DNA of 64,000 bases, from positions 62,001 to 126,000 of the forward strand of contig JBHIYN010000015.1 of NCBI GenBank assembly GCA_041984235.1, written 5' to 3'. Position numbers and translations under genes: made by a program. This document shows positions 1-8,184 of this stretch, piece after piece. The notes below the pieces were generated by a model. That model saw nothing but the letters and a program-made list of their open reading frames with translations, was not told the origin of the DNA and made no database searches. How positions within the stretch are numbered: position 1 is the stretch's first letter; the number at the start of each line of letters is the position of its first letter. Source of the DNA: JBHIYN01 sp041984235. Its GTDB lineage: Bacteria; Pseudomonadota; Gammaproteobacteria; Ga0077536.

Positions 1-107
1 ACCACCGGCTCGAAGTCATGGCCGTCGGCCCCCAGTCCGTGCAGCCAGATGACGCTGGCAGTGGCCGCGGTACGCGGCTCGACCTCGACGCAGGGCAGCA
101 GTGCCAT
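1..107 (-). CDS. Alpha/beta hydrolase, carboxylesterase/phospholipase family (N-terminal fragment)
   Basis: Only the first 35 or so codons lie in the window; the gene runs off the left edge. Reading leftwards from an ATG at 107, the peptide contains VIWLHGLGADGHDFEPVV. This is the first beta strand and oxyanion-hole HGLGADG motif typical of the small bacterial carboxylesterase/acyl-protein thioesterase family, which hydrolyses short esters. The catalytic Ser, Asp and His would lie outside the window. It starts 8 bases after the OsmC stop on the same strand, so the two are probably co-transcribed. Confidence 0.7.
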   Translation of the reverse strand, partial: MALLPCVEVEPRTAATASVIWLHGLGADGHDFEPV

Positions 108-115
108 CGGATGGC

Positions 116-619
116 TCAGGCGCTCGCCAGCGCGAGCTCGACCGGCACCGGCGTGCTCAGCATGTCGAGCACCGGGCAGTGCGCGTCGACAGCCTGCTTG
201 AGACGCTCGAGCTCGGCCGGGGAGGCGTCGGAATCGATCGTGACCTCGCCGCGGATGGCGCCGAAGCCTGCACGCACGCCGTCGTCGACGCCGAAGAAGC
301 CGCGCAGGTCGATGTCGCCTTCCAGGCGCACCGACACGCTGCGAACGTCGATGCCGAGCGCACCGGCCCAGGCCTTGTAGGTGATCTCCTGGCAGGTACC
401 GAGCGCGGCGAGCACCAGCTCGATTGGATTGGGGCCGGCATCGCTGCCACCGAGCTGCTCCGGCTCGTCGACCACCACGCGGTGCGTGCGGATGCTGACG
501 TCCGAGCGAAAGCCGTCGGCCAGCTTCGAATGGCTGTGAAAGCGGGCGCTGGCCGCGTCCGGCTGCAATCGGAACTTCTCGCGCGTGGCGGCGACGGCCG
601 CTGCTGTGGTCTCGCTCAT
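116..619 (-). CDS. OsmC/Ohr family peroxiredoxin-like protein
   Basis: A 167-residue protein of the OsmC family, whose characterised members reduce organic hydroperoxides with a pair of redox cysteines. The conserved segment GPNPIELVLAALGTCQEITY carries the first cysteine in the helix after the family's NP-x-E-L-(L/V)-L-A-A-L-G motif. The second cysteine is in AHCPVLDML near residue 150. Length is somewhat above the usual 140-150, mostly at the N-terminus. It is transcribed away from the SDR gene at 701. Peroxidase activity is inferred from the family; the natural substrate is not shown by the sequence. Confidence 0.85.
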   Translation of the reverse strand: MSETTAAAVAATREKFRLQPDAASARFHSHSKLADGFRSDVSIRTHRVVVDEPEQLGGSDAGPNPIELVLAALGTCQEITYKAWAGALGIDVRSVSVRLEGDIDLRGFFGVDDGVRAGFGAIRGEVTIDSDASPAELERLKQAVDAHCPVLDMLSTPVPVELALASA

Positions 620-700
620 CGAACGTCCCCGCTATCCACTCGGGTTATCATCATACGTTATCGCGCGGCGGCCACCGCTTGCCGCCCACGGGGAGATCGC
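620..700. promoter_or_regulatory. Divergent intergenic promoter region with back-to-back -10-like hexamers
   Basis: This 81-bp gap separates OsmC (leftward) from the SDR operon (rightward). It holds TATCAT at 646-651 on the plus strand and TATGAT at 655-650 on the minus strand, both one step from the sigma-70 -10 consensus and overlapping. No good -35 hexamer is visible for either. A GGGGAG Shine-Dalgarno at 690-695 serves the SDR start at 701. Confidence 0.35.
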
Positions 701-1522
701 ATGCGTTTCGAGAACAGGATCTGCGCCGTCACCGGCGCCGGGTCGGGCATCGGCCGGCACCTGGCGCTGGCCCTGGCTGCGCAGGGGGCCGTAGTCGCCG
801 TGTCCGACATCGACGCCGACAGCGCGCAGGAGACGGCGCGGCTGGTCGAGTCGGCCGGACCCGGGCGCGCCGAGGCCACGCGTCTGGACGTCACCGACGC
901 CGACGCCGTGCGCGCCTGGGTCGACGACCTCGCCGCGCGCCACGGCCGGCTCGATCTCATGATCAACAACGCCGGCATCGCCATCGGCGGCGATGCACGC
1001 GATCTCGAGCTCGCGCACTGGCGCCGCGTCATCGACGTCAACCAGATGGGCGTGCTGCACGGCTGCGACGCCGCCTACAAGCTGATGGCGCGCCAGGGCG
1101 AGGGCCACATCGTCAACATCTCCTCGCTCTCCGGACTGGTGCCGTTTCCGAGCAACGTGCCCTACGGCACGACCAAGTTCGCCGTCGTCGGCCTGTCGCT
1201 GGGCCTGCGTGCCGAGGGCGAGGATCTCGGCGTGCGCGTAAGCGCGGTGTGTCCCGGCTTCGTCGAGTCGAATATCTACACCGCGAGCGAGTCGCTGCAT
1301 GTCGACAGTGCGGCGCTGAGCGCCGATCTGCCGTTCCGCAAGGTGCCGACGGCAGTCGCGGCGCAGAAGATCCTGCGCGGCATAGAACGCAACCAGGCGG
1401 TCATCGTGTTCCCGGGCTACGCGCGCTTCGTGTGGTGGCTGTTCCGCCTCGACGCGCGCCTGCTCGCACCGCAGGGGCGTGATCTCATCCGCAAGTTCCG
1501 CAAGCTGAGGATGGTGCCGTGA
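701..1522 (+). CDS. Short-chain dehydrogenase/reductase (SDR)
   Basis: A classical SDR of 273 residues. The Rossmann glycine motif TGAGSGIG is at residues 11-18, the NNAG motif near 88, the catalytic Ser in NISSLSG near 141, and the YxxxK pair in YGTTK near 154-158. The start is the ATG at 701, preceded by GGGGAG; the open frame reaches much further upstream, but only across the antisense of OsmC. The C-terminal stretch after PGYARFVWWLF is basic and hydrophobic, as in SDRs that act on lipophilic substrates. It is the first gene of an operon with two MaoC-fold genes, so a hydroxyacyl-CoA or similar lipid substrate is plausible but not proven. Confidence 0.85.
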   Translation: MRFENRICAVTGAGSGIGRHLALALAAQGAVVAVSDIDADSAQETARLVESAGPGRAEATRLDVTDADAVRAWVDDLAARHGRLDLMINNAGIAIGGDARDLELAHWRRVIDVNQMGVLHGCDAAYKLMARQGEGHIVNISSLSGLVPFPSNVPYGTTKFAVVGLSLGLRAEGEDLGVRVSAVCPGFVESNIYTASESLHVDSAALSADLPFRKVPTAVAAQKILRGIERNQAVIVFPGYARFVWWLFRLDARLLAPQGRDLIRKFRKLRMVP

Positions 1523-1974
1523 GCGTGTTGTCGGCGGCCGTGGTTGGCCACCGTACGCCCCGCTTCGAGGTCGAGGTGGAGAAGGGCCGCCTGCGCCTGT
1601 TTGCCCGGGCCATCGGCGAAGACGACCCGGTGTATCGCGACGAGCAGGCGGCGCGTGCCGCCGGCTACCGCTCGCTGCCGGTACCGCCGACCTTCTTCTT
1701 CTGCCTGGAGATGGAGCGCGACGATCCCTACGACTGGTTCGCGGATCTCGGTCTGCCGCTGGGCCAGGTGCTGCACGGCAGCCAGGCCTTCACCTACCAC
1801 CGCATCGCCTGCGCGGGCGACGTGCTGTGCTTCAGCGGCGAGGTGGTCGATGTCTACCAGCGCAAGGGCGGGGCGCTGGAATTCCTGGTGCATCGCAACT
1901 TCGTCGATACGCCGGGCGGCGAGCCGATCGCGGTGTTCGACCGCACCATCGTCATCCAGCACGGGCGGGGATGA
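1519..1974 (+). CDS. MaoC-like hydratase, N-terminal-type hot-dog subunit
   Basis: A 151-residue single hot-dog protein of the MaoC_dehydrat_N (FAS1-like dehydratase) type: residues from RLFARAIGEDDPVYRDE through PVPPTFFF and GQVLHGSQAFTYHR match this half of two-domain hydratases. These N-type halves usually lack the catalytic Asp/His and partner with a C-type half. That is the case here: the next gene, overlapping by ATGA, supplies the motif. The GTG start overlaps the SDR stop as GTGA. Likely role: structural and substrate-binding subunit of a heteromeric (R)-enoyl-CoA hydratase. Confidence 0.8.
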   Translation: MSVLSAAVVGHRTPRFEVEVEKGRLRLFARAIGEDDPVYRDEQAARAAGYRSLPVPPTFFFCLEMERDDPYDWFADLGLPLGQVLHGSQAFTYHRIACAGDVLCFSGEVVDVYQRKGGALEFLVHRNFVDTPGGEPIAVFDRTIVIQHGRG

Positions 1975-2402
1975 GCGCCATGAAGCTACCGGACTACGAC
2001 GACATCGAGGTCGGCTTCGAGCTGCCGCCGCTGGTGCTGCCGCCGCTGACCCGCCAGACGCTGGCGGTGTACTGCGGCGCCTCGGGCGATCACAACCCGG
2101 TACATGTCGACATCGACTACGCGCGCGCGGCGGGACTCGACGACGTCATCGCGCACGGCATGCTGGTGATGGCGTGGACCGGCCGCGTGCTGACGCAGTG
2201 GGTGCCGCAGACGGCCATTGCGACTTTCGACACGCGCTTCCTGGCCATGACGCGGATCGGCGACGCGATCACCGCGCGCGGCCGGGTCAGCGAGAAACGG
2301 GTCGACCAGGATGGCCGCCGCTGCGTGCGGGTCACGCTGGAGGCCGTCGACCAGCGCGGCGAGGTCAAGACCAGCGGTACGGCGCTCGTCGTCCTCGCGT
2401 GA
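1971..2402 (+). CDS. MaoC-like (R)-specific enoyl-CoA hydratase, catalytic subunit
   Basis: A 143-residue hot-dog protein carrying the R-hydratase signature CGASGDHNPVHVD near residues 37-49. The Asp and His of D-x-N-P-x-H are the catalytic pair that hydrates trans-2-enoyl-CoA to the (R)-3-hydroxyacyl-CoA. A second conserved stretch, GLDDVIAHGMLVMAW, follows. The start at 1971 overlaps the previous stop as ATGA; an ATG at 1980 is an alternative. It pairs with the preceding N-type half. Together with the SDR this would make a short fatty-acyl or steroid side-chain module, the substrate being unknown. Confidence 0.85.
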   Translation: MSAMKLPDYDDIEVGFELPPLVLPPLTRQTLAVYCGASGDHNPVHVDIDYARAAGLDDVIAHGMLVMAWTGRVLTQWVPQTAIATFDTRFLAMTRIGDAITARGRVSEKRVDQDGRRCVRVTLEAVDQRGEVKTSGTALVVLA

Positions 2403-3070
2403 GCAGCGTCGCGGACAATGTGGTCGCCCGCGACCGCGCCATATCCGACGTTCTGTACGTGGTACAGATCGCCTGCGCGCTCGGCTTCGGCATCGCCCAG
2501 TTGCTGGCCATGCTGGAAAGCGTCGAGGGTGTCAGCATTACCTGGATCGCGTTGTGGCTGGCCTTCGTCCTGGTCAACCTGGTGCTCGCCATCGCGGCCT
2601 GGCGCGCGCAGCCCGGACGCATCATCCGCCAGACGGTGATCATCTACGCCGTGTGGGCGGTGGTGTGTGCCGCCAACCTGGCGGTGCTGCTCGCCGCCGG
2701 CGGCACCTGGAACGAGGTCGATAGCGTGACCGCGCTGCTCACCGCGGGCGGTATCGGCGCGGCGATTATCGTTGCTCGCCGGCGCGGGCTGCCGGCGACC
2801 GACCCATTGGTGCGTGCCACTATCGCGGTATTCTGCAAGGGCGTGCCGCAGCTCACGCTGGCCTGGAACATCTGGCGCTACGGCGGCGACGGCATCGCGG
2901 TGTTCGCCTTCATCACCGGCCACCTGACCATTACGCTGCGCCTGTGGCAGGTTTGGTACTCGATTCGCGAAGCCGGCTGGGACCGCAACCGCCTCGGTAT
3001 TGCCATCGGCGAGGCGGCCAACGAGGCGAGCTGGATCGTGGCGACGGTGGTGTGGCTGGTAGCGGGCTAG
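2399..3070 (+). CDS. Integral membrane protein, unknown function
   Basis: A 223-residue, strongly hydrophobic protein with about six or seven apparent membrane spans (for example ALGFGIAQLLAMLE, ALWLAFVLVNLVLAIAAW and IIYAVWAVVCAANLAVLL). The GTG start overlaps the preceding stop as GTGA, so it is translationally coupled to the hydratase. I do not recognise a characterised family. A conserved-looking loop, ATIAVFCKGVPQLTLAWNIW, is followed by TGHLTITLRLWQ. Its place in an SDR/MaoC operon suggests a membrane partner for lipid-like substrates, which is guesswork. Confidence 0.65.
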   Translation: MSSVADNVVARDRAISDVLYVVQIACALGFGIAQLLAMLESVEGVSITWIALWLAFVLVNLVLAIAAWRAQPGRIIRQTVIIYAVWAVVCAANLAVLLAAGGTWNEVDSVTALLTAGGIGAAIIVARRRGLPATDPLVRATIAVFCKGVPQLTLAWNIWRYGGDGIAVFAFITGHLTITLRLWQVWYSIREAGWDRNRLGIAIGEAANEASWIVATVVWLVAG

Positions 3071-3138
3071 ACGGTGCGTAGCGCTGCCGGGCATGACACC
3101 GCGCGCCGGCCGGCAGCGGTCGGCCGCGGCGTGCGCCG

Positions 3139-3957
3139 GTGAGCCCGTCCGCGCACGACGCCGGGCGCGCGGCGGATGGCGCCGTGGCGCCGGTGGCGCC
3201 GGCGCACACGGCCGGTCTCGCGCGCCGCATCCATTTCGGCCTGCTGTGCGTGCTGCTGGCGCTGATGGCGACCGAGTTCGTGCTCGCGCTGGCGCGCGGC
3301 CACTGGCTCACGGCCTTTCTCGTGCTCGCCATCATGGGGCTCGCGACGGCGCCGCTGGTGCTGCGGCGGCGGCTGACCGTGAGCATTCCCTCGGAGTTCC
3401 AGATCCTGGCGGTGATCTTCGTGTTCGCGGCGCTGTTCCTCGGTGAGATCCGCGGCTACTACGATCGCATCTGGTGGTGGGACATCGCCCTGCATGCGAG
3501 CTCGGGTCTGCTGCTCGGCATCCTCGGCTTCCTGCTCGTGCACGTGCTCAACGAGACCGAGCGCATCGACCTGCACATGCGTCCGCACTTCGTCGCGCTG
3601 TTCGCCTTCCTGTTCGCGGTCGCGGTGGGCGCGCTGTGGGAGATCTTCGAGTTCGCCATGGACCGCGTGTTCGGCATGAACATGCAGAAGCCGATGCTGG
3701 GTGATCCGTCCGGACTCACGGACACCATGTGGGACCTGGTGCTGGATACCGTCGGGGCCGGCGCCATCAGCGTGCTCGGCTGGTATTACACCTCGCGCGG
3801 CCAGCGATCTTTCATAGAGGCCTGGATCGGCAAGTTCATCGCGCGCAACCCGCACCTGTTCCGCGGCCCGCTGCAGCGCGCCGGCGCCGCGCAGGACGGG
3901 CGCGGACGGGTATCATGTGCGCAGTCGGACCGACCCGGGGGAGACGACAGGCAGTGA
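3139..3957 (+). CDS. Membrane protein resembling the DUF2238/YjdF family
   Basis: A 272-residue protein with about six membrane spans. The segments WWWDIALHASSGLLLG, LLVHVLN, VGALWEIFEFAMD and TDTMWDLVLDTVGA resemble the conserved WD-x-x-LH-x-x-SG and GA-x-WE-x-x-E motifs of DUF2238 proteins (the YjdF type), whose function is unknown. The first 25 residues are polar and the last 40 are cytosolic and basic. The GTG at 3139 is the likely start, 68 bases after the previous gene. Its stop overlaps the GTG of the next gene. Confidence 0.65.
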   Translation: MSPSAHDAGRAADGAVAPVAPAHTAGLARRIHFGLLCVLLALMATEFVLALARGHWLTAFLVLAIMGLATAPLVLRRRLTVSIPSEFQILAVIFVFAALFLGEIRGYYDRIWWWDIALHASSGLLLGILGFLLVHVLNETERIDLHMRPHFVALFAFLFAVAVGALWEIFEFAMDRVFGMNMQKPMLGDPSGLTDTMWDLVLDTVGAGAISVLGWYYTSRGQRSFIEAWIGKFIARNPHLFRGPLQRAGAAQDGRGRVSCAQSDRPGGDDRQ

Positions 3958-4406
3958 TCGAGGTCAACGGCATGGCGCACGTCGTCATCAGCGTCAGCGA
4001 GTGGGAGACGTGCAGACCGTTCTACGAGCGGATCCTGGCTTTCCTGGGCCTGCAGCAGGTGTTCGGCGGCGAGGAGATGATCTACTACGTCGGCGGGCGC
4101 ACCGCCCTCGGCGTCAGCCGCTGCGACCCGGAGTTCGAGGGGCAGCGCTTCCGGCAGAACTCGGTCGGCCTGCATCACCTGTGCTTTCGCGCACGCAAGC
4201 GCGAGGACGTCGACAGCGTGCACGCCGAGCTGCTGGCGATGGGGGCGCATGTCGTGCACGCACCGGAGGATGGCGAATGGGCGCCCGGCTACTATTCTGT
4301 GTTGTTCGAGGACCCGGTCGGCACCCGCCTGGAGGTCAACCACGTGCCGGGGCAGGGCGTGCTGGCGGACGACGCGGGCTTCAACCCGGGCGAGCACTAT
4401 CGCTGA
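3954..4406 (+). CDS. VOC/glyoxalase family protein
   Basis: A 150-residue protein of the vicinal oxygen chelate fold (glyoxalase I, extradiol dioxygenase and fosfomycin-resistance relatives). Probable metal ligands are His in GMAHVVISV near residue 9, His in VGLHHLCFRA, and Glu in GTRLEVNHV in the last strand. The GTG start overlaps the previous stop (GTGA) and is preceded by GGGGGAGA at 3937-3944; an ATG at 3972 is possible but would cut into the first beta strand. It ends the operon facing the LacI-type gene. The reaction cannot be assigned. Confidence 0.8.
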   Translation: MIEVNGMAHVVISVSEWETCRPFYERILAFLGLQQVFGGEEMIYYVGGRTALGVSRCDPEFEGQRFRQNSVGLHHLCFRARKREDVDSVHAELLAMGAHVVHAPEDGEWAPGYYSVLFEDPVGTRLEVNHVPGQGVLADDAGFNPGEHYR

Positions 4407-4411
4407 CCGCC

Positions 4412-4431
4412 GCGCGGGCTGGTTCCCGCGC
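4412..4431. terminator. Hairpin between convergent genes
   Basis: A perfect 7-bp stem, GCGCGGG (4412-4418) with CCCGCGC (4425-4431), closes a CTGGTT loop in the 30-bp gap between the VOC stop and the LacI-family stop. There is no clear T-run on either side, so termination is inferred from position and stem stability. Confidence 0.45.
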
Positions 4432-4436
4432 CGGAC

Positions 4437-5456
4437 TCAGCGCCGCGGCGGCGCGCACGACGCTCCGGGAGTGAAGGTCGAGCGCAGCACCTGGCGGCGC
4501 TCGATGCGCGGGCCGGACAGCGCGCCCAGCATGGCGTGCGCGGCGGCGGCGCCGAATGCCGCCAGGTCGCGCTCGACGCAGGCGAGGCCGGGCCGGTAGA
4601 CGCGGGTGACGTCGGAGGCGTCGCAGGCGATCACCGACAGGTCGTCCGGGATCGACAGGCCGCGGGCTGCGATCTCGCGCAACCCGCCGACCAGCAGGCG
4701 CGCACCGCCGAACACCAGCGCGGTGCACGCCCGCGGCCCCGCGAGCAGCTCCTGCGTGGCGACGCGGCCGAACTCGGTGGAAAAGGCGGCGGCAGCGACC
4801 CGTACCCCGGCGCCGTCCCCGTACGACTCGCAGCGGGCGGCGAGCAGGCGGGCGCGCTCGCGGGTCGGACGCACGTCGGCGCCGCCGACGAAACCGATGC
4901 GGCGGTGCCCGAGTGCGAGCAGGTGGTCGACGGCCGGTGCGAGATCGTGGGCATGATCGGCGAGCACGGCGCCGCTGCAGGCGCCGCGGCGCGGCTCGCG
5001 ATCGATGAAGATGCTCGGCAGGCGCACTGCGCGCAGCGCTTCGAAGGTGCCGGCATGCGCTTCGCTGCTGAGCGACACCAGCAGGCCGTCGACGCGGCGC
5101 CGGGCGAGCAGCTCGACGTGCTCGCGGTCGAGAGCGGGGTCGCCCTCGGAGTCGGCCAGCAGGACCGAGTAACCGGCCGGACGCAGCACGCGTTCGGCGC
5201 CACACACGATCTCGCTCAGCAGCGGGTTGGAGATGTCGCCGACGATGAAGCCGACGGTGCGCGTGGTGCGGCTGCGCAGGCTCTGCGCGAGGTGGTCGGG
5301 CCGATAGCCGAGCGTCTCGACCGCGGCCAGCACGCGCGTACGCAGCGCCTCGCTGACGAACGGCGCGCCGTTCAGCACACGCGATACCGAGGACTGTGAG
5401 ACGCCGGCATGGCGGGCCACGTCGCGAACGCTGACGCGGGCGCCGCGGCGGCTCAT
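4437..5456 (-). CDS. LacI/GalR family transcriptional regulator
   Basis: A 339-residue repressor-type protein. The N-terminal helix-turn-helix reads VSVRDVARHAGVSQSSVSRV, followed by LNGAPFVSEALRTRV and the hinge motif LGYRPD. The rest is a periplasmic-binding-protein fold with TVGFIVGDISNPLLSEI and HRRIGFVGG. It is the last gene of the leftward PxpA operon, 51 bases after the NTF2-like gene. Two tandem CG-centred palindromes of LacI type lie at 9030-9062, between this operon and its divergent partner. It is therefore the obvious candidate to repress both arms in response to an inducer from the pathway; this is inference. Confidence 0.9.
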   Translation of the reverse strand: MSRRGARVSVRDVARHAGVSQSSVSRVLNGAPFVSEALRTRVLAAVETLGYRPDHLAQSLRSRTTRTVGFIVGDISNPLLSEIVCGAERVLRPAGYSVLLADSEGDPALDREHVELLARRRVDGLLVSLSSEAHAGTFEALRAVRLPSIFIDREPRRGACSGAVLADHAHDLAPAVDHLLALGHRRIGFVGGADVRPTRERARLLAARCESYGDGAGVRVAAAAFSTEFGRVATQELLAGPRACTALVFGGARLLVGGLREIAARGLSIPDDLSVIACDASDVTRVYRPGLACVERDLAAFGAAAAHAMLGALSGPRIERRQVLRSTFTPGASCAPPRR

Positions 5457-5507
5457 CGCCGCGCTCCAGTGCCCGTGCCGCCGTCGCCCGCCGTCACACG
5501 CATCGGC

Positions 5508-5885
5508 TCAGCCCGCCGATCCCTTGCGGAACGAGTCCTTGACCGCGATGAGGTCGCCGTCGAAGGTGAACAGGTCGCAGCCGCGCACCTCGACCGCGCG
5601 ACCGTCGCGGGCGGTGCCGCGGAAGGTCCACTCCGAAGCGCCGCGAGCGCCGCTCACGAAGTGCCGGGCATCGTCCCAGCGTGCGTCCGGGAAGGCCTCC
5701 AAGAGGCCGCCATAGCCCTGGCGTACCGCGTCGCTGCCGCACCAGCGCGCGCCGTCGGGAAGCGGCCCGGTGGAGGCATCGTAGCGGCAATCCACACTCA
5801 TGCAGGCCATCAGCGCATCGAGGTCGTGCGCATTCCAGGCCGCGATGAAGCTCACCAGGCGCGCATGGCGCCGTGCGTCGTTCAT
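5508..5885 (-). CDS. NTF2-like (SnoaL-type) small protein
   Basis: A 125-residue protein with the cone-shaped NTF2/SnoaL fold signature: SFIAAWNAHDLDALMACMSVDCRYDAS near the start and VEVRGCDLFTFDGDLIAVKDSF near the end. Members act as isomerases, cyclases or hydrolases, or as binding proteins, so family membership alone does not give a reaction. The ATG at 5885 overlaps the aminotransferase stop as ATGA, showing tight translational coupling in the lactam-type operon. It may process an intermediate of that pathway. Confidence 0.75.
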   Translation of the reverse strand: MNDARRHARLVSFIAAWNAHDLDALMACMSVDCRYDASTGPLPDGARWCGSDAVRQGYGGLLEAFPDARWDDARHFVSGARGASEWTFRGTARDGRAVEVRGCDLFTFDGDLIAVKDSFRKGSAG

Positions 5886-7150
5886 GTCGTACTCCCGGCG
5901 CTGCGCGCGGCGGCCGCCAGCGCGTCGTCCGCCTTGTCGAGAAACTCCTGCACGTCGGCGTCGTCGAAGCTGAGCGGCGGCATCAGCTTACCGGGTGCAT
6001 CGGGATAGGCGCCGGAGGCGTGGGTCAGCACGCCGCGTTCGAACATGGCGTCGGTGAAGCGGGCGCCGTTCAGCACGTGGCCGTCGAACTCGAGCACGAA
6101 ATGCAGCCCGCTGCGACGCACCGCGGTCAGCACCGCCGGATGCGCGGCGGCGAGGTCGAGCAGCGCACGCTCGAACGCGGCCGCGCGCGCACGGGCTGCC
6201 GGCAACAGGCGTTCGACCTCGTCGATCGCGGCGAGCGCGACGCGCGCACCGAGGTTCGACCACGCGTAGGTCGAGTAGGCGCGCCACGCCACCTCGCCCC
6301 AGCTTTGCAGCAGCTCGGGCCGGCACACCACGGCCGCCATCGGGTAGTAGCCACCGGACAGGCCCTTGGCGGCAACCAGCAGGTCGGGACGGATATCGTC
6401 GAGGGCCGAACCCCACAGGTGGCCGAGCCGGCCCATGCCGCACACGACCTCGTCGATCACGAGCAGGGTGCCGTTGGCGTCGAGCAGGTGGCGTGCATCG
6501 CGCCAGTAGGCACGACCCGGACGCCGCCCGTCGACCAGCGAACGCAGCGGCTCGAAGACGCACGCCGCGACTTCCTCGTCGAGCGCGGCGGCGAGCGCGT
6601 CGAGATCGCCGACCGGCACGCGGCGCACGGCGAGCGGCGCGAGCGGGTACCACTCGCGCAGGCGCTGTGGGCCGAGCTCCGCACTGAGGCCGGTCGAGCC
6701 GTGATAGGAGGCTTCGCCGCAGATCACACCGCAGCGCCCGGTATGCGCCATCGCCAGCTTGAGGGCGAGATCGATGGCCTCGCCACCGCCGATCGCCGGC
6801 AGCACCACCTCGAGCCCGGCCGGGCTCGAGGTGGCGAGGCGCTCGGCGAGTGCTGCCTTGTCCTCGCTCAGGTAGAACACGCCGCCGAACTCGCTGTGCC
6901 CGAGCGCCGCTTCGAGCGCGGCACCGACCGCGGGATTGCGGTGGCCGACGTTGAACACGCCGGAGGCGACGAAGAAGTCGAGGAAGCGCCGCCCGTCGAT
7001 GTCGTGGATGTGGCTGCCGGCGGCATCGCGCTCGACCAGCACGCGCCCGCTCGCGGTCAGCGCCTGCATGCGGCCCTGGCCGAAATGCCGCGTGTGCCGC
7101 GCGACGAGGGCCGCACTCGCGCTGCCGGGCGATGGCATCGCGGCACTCAT
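5882..7150 (-). CDS. Class III (omega-type) PLP-dependent aminotransferase
   Basis: A 422-residue fold-type I enzyme. Visible features are the N-terminal substrate loop, GGGEAIDLALKLA (cofactor phosphate contact), ASYHGSTG, LLVIDEVVCGMGRLG with the Asp that binds the pyridine nitrogen, and the Schiff-base Lys in VAAKGLSGGYYP near residue 270. Class III enzymes move amino groups from omega-amino acids, amines or ornithine-like substrates. The ATG at 7150 is chosen because it overlaps the stop of the upstream gene as ATGA. Next to an ATP-dependent 5-oxoprolinase-like hydrolase, it would be well placed to deaminate the amino acid released on lactam opening. Confidence 0.85.
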   Translation of the reverse strand: MSAAMPSPGSASAALVARHTRHFGQGRMQALTASGRVLVERDAAGSHIHDIDGRRFLDFFVASGVFNVGHRNPAVGAALEAALGHSEFGGVFYLSEDKAALAERLATSSPAGLEVVLPAIGGGEAIDLALKLAMAHTGRCGVICGEASYHGSTGLSAELGPQRLREWYPLAPLAVRRVPVGDLDALAAALDEEVAACVFEPLRSLVDGRRPGRAYWRDARHLLDANGTLLVIDEVVCGMGRLGHLWGSALDDIRPDLLVAAKGLSGGYYPMAAVVCRPELLQSWGEVAWRAYSTYAWSNLGARVALAAIDEVERLLPAARARAAAFERALLDLAAAHPAVLTAVRRSGLHFVLEFDGHVLNGARFTDAMFERGVLTHASGAYPDAPGKLMPPLSFDDADVQEFLDKADDALAAAARSAGSTT

Positions 7151-8184
7151 CGCAGGCGCGGGATGACCGCTTCGCCGAACAGCCGGATGGCGCGTTCGAG
7201 TGCCGCGGTCGGGATCCCGGGTAACTGCATGCGGCAGATGATCTCGCTCGGGGCGAGCTCCTCGCACAGGCGTTGCAGGTCGCGGTACACGGTGTCCGGG
7301 CTGCCGACCACGTAGCGCGAGGCGAAGCTGCGAAAGTCGACCGTGCCCGCATCGGTGACCAGCTCGCCGGCGTCGTTGCGCAGCTCGCGTTCACCGGCGG
7401 CCGACTTGGCGCCGTAGAGTCCGAACAGGTGCTCGATGGCCGGCGCCGCCAGGGACTCGGCCTCGGCGTCGGTGGGCGCCACGAACAGTTCGCGGATGAT
7501 CGGCCGCTCACGGGTCTCGAAGCCGTGCTCGGCGGCGGCGGCGTCGAAGCGCGCATAGTGCTCGGCGAGCTCGGCATTGGTGTGGCGCGGCGACGCGGTC
7601 ACCGGGCAGCGGCGGCGCGCCGCGCGCGCCAGCAGCTTCGGTCCCGAGACGCCATACCACAGCGGCAGCCGCGGCTGCACCGGCTGCGGCATCAGGCGGC
7701 AGGCGGGGATCTCGTAGAAGCGTCCGGCATGAGCGAACGGCGCGCCCGTCGCGGCGGCCTGCCAGGCACGCTCGATCAGGTCGAGCATCTCCTCGGAGCG
7801 CGCGAAGCGTTCGCCGTGCGGGACGTCGTAGGCGGCGAACTCCTCGGAGACGTAGCCGGGGGATACCCCGAGCGTGAGGCGTCCGCCGCTCAGGTTGTCC
7901 AGCGTGAGCAGGTCCTCGACCAGGCGCAGCGGGTGATACAGCGGCAGTACCAGCACGTTGGTCACCAGCCGCATGTGCGCGGTGTGCCCGGCCGCGTAGG
8001 CGAGCACCTGCAGCGGGCTAGGCGCCCAGCCGTTGTCCTGGAAGTGATGCTCGGTGGTCTGGAAGGAATCGAAGCCGAGGGACTCGGCGAGCGGCAGCAG
8101 CCGGTCCATCTCGCGGAAGGTGTCGAGATGTGCGATCGGTCCGCCCGGCGGCGCGATGAAGCTGTACATGAGGCCGAAGTTCAT
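7147..8184 (-). CDS. LLM-class (bacterial luciferase-like) flavin-dependent oxidoreductase
   Basis: A 345-residue TIM-barrel flavoprotein of the luciferase-like monooxygenase superfamily. It begins MNFGLMYSF and shows FDSFQTTEHHFQDNG, VTNVLVLPLYHPLRLVEDL and SGGRLTLGVSPGY, the usual flavin-binding landmarks. Such enzymes use reduced FMN or F420 and are often monooxygenases. It lies between PxpA and the aminotransferase with 4-base ATGA overlaps on both sides. Oxidation of a nitrogen heterocycle ahead of ring hydrolysis, as RutA does for uracil, is one reasonable guess. Confidence 0.85.
   Translation of the reverse strand: MNFGLMYSFIAPPGGPIAHLDTFREMDRLLPLAESLGFDSFQTTEHHFQDNGWAPSPLQVLAYAAGHTAHMRLVTNVLVLPLYHPLRLVEDLLTLDNLSGGRLTLGVSPGYVSEEFAAYDVPHGERFARSEEMLDLIERAWQAAATGAPFAHAGRFYEIPACRLMPQPVQPRLPLWYGVSGPKLLARAARRRCPVTASPRHTNAELAEHYARFDAAAAEHGFETRERPIIRELFVAPTDAEAESLAAPAIEHLFGLYGAKSAAGERELRNDAGELVTDAGTVDFRSFASRYVVGSPDTVYRDLQRLCEELAPSEIICRMQLPGIPTAALERAIRLFGEAVIPRLR

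Noticed and set aside
101..700. Long upstream extension of the SDR frame
   Set aside because: The extra 200 residues are the antisense of the OsmC gene and low-complexity; the Rossmann motif and GGGGAG point to the ATG at 701.
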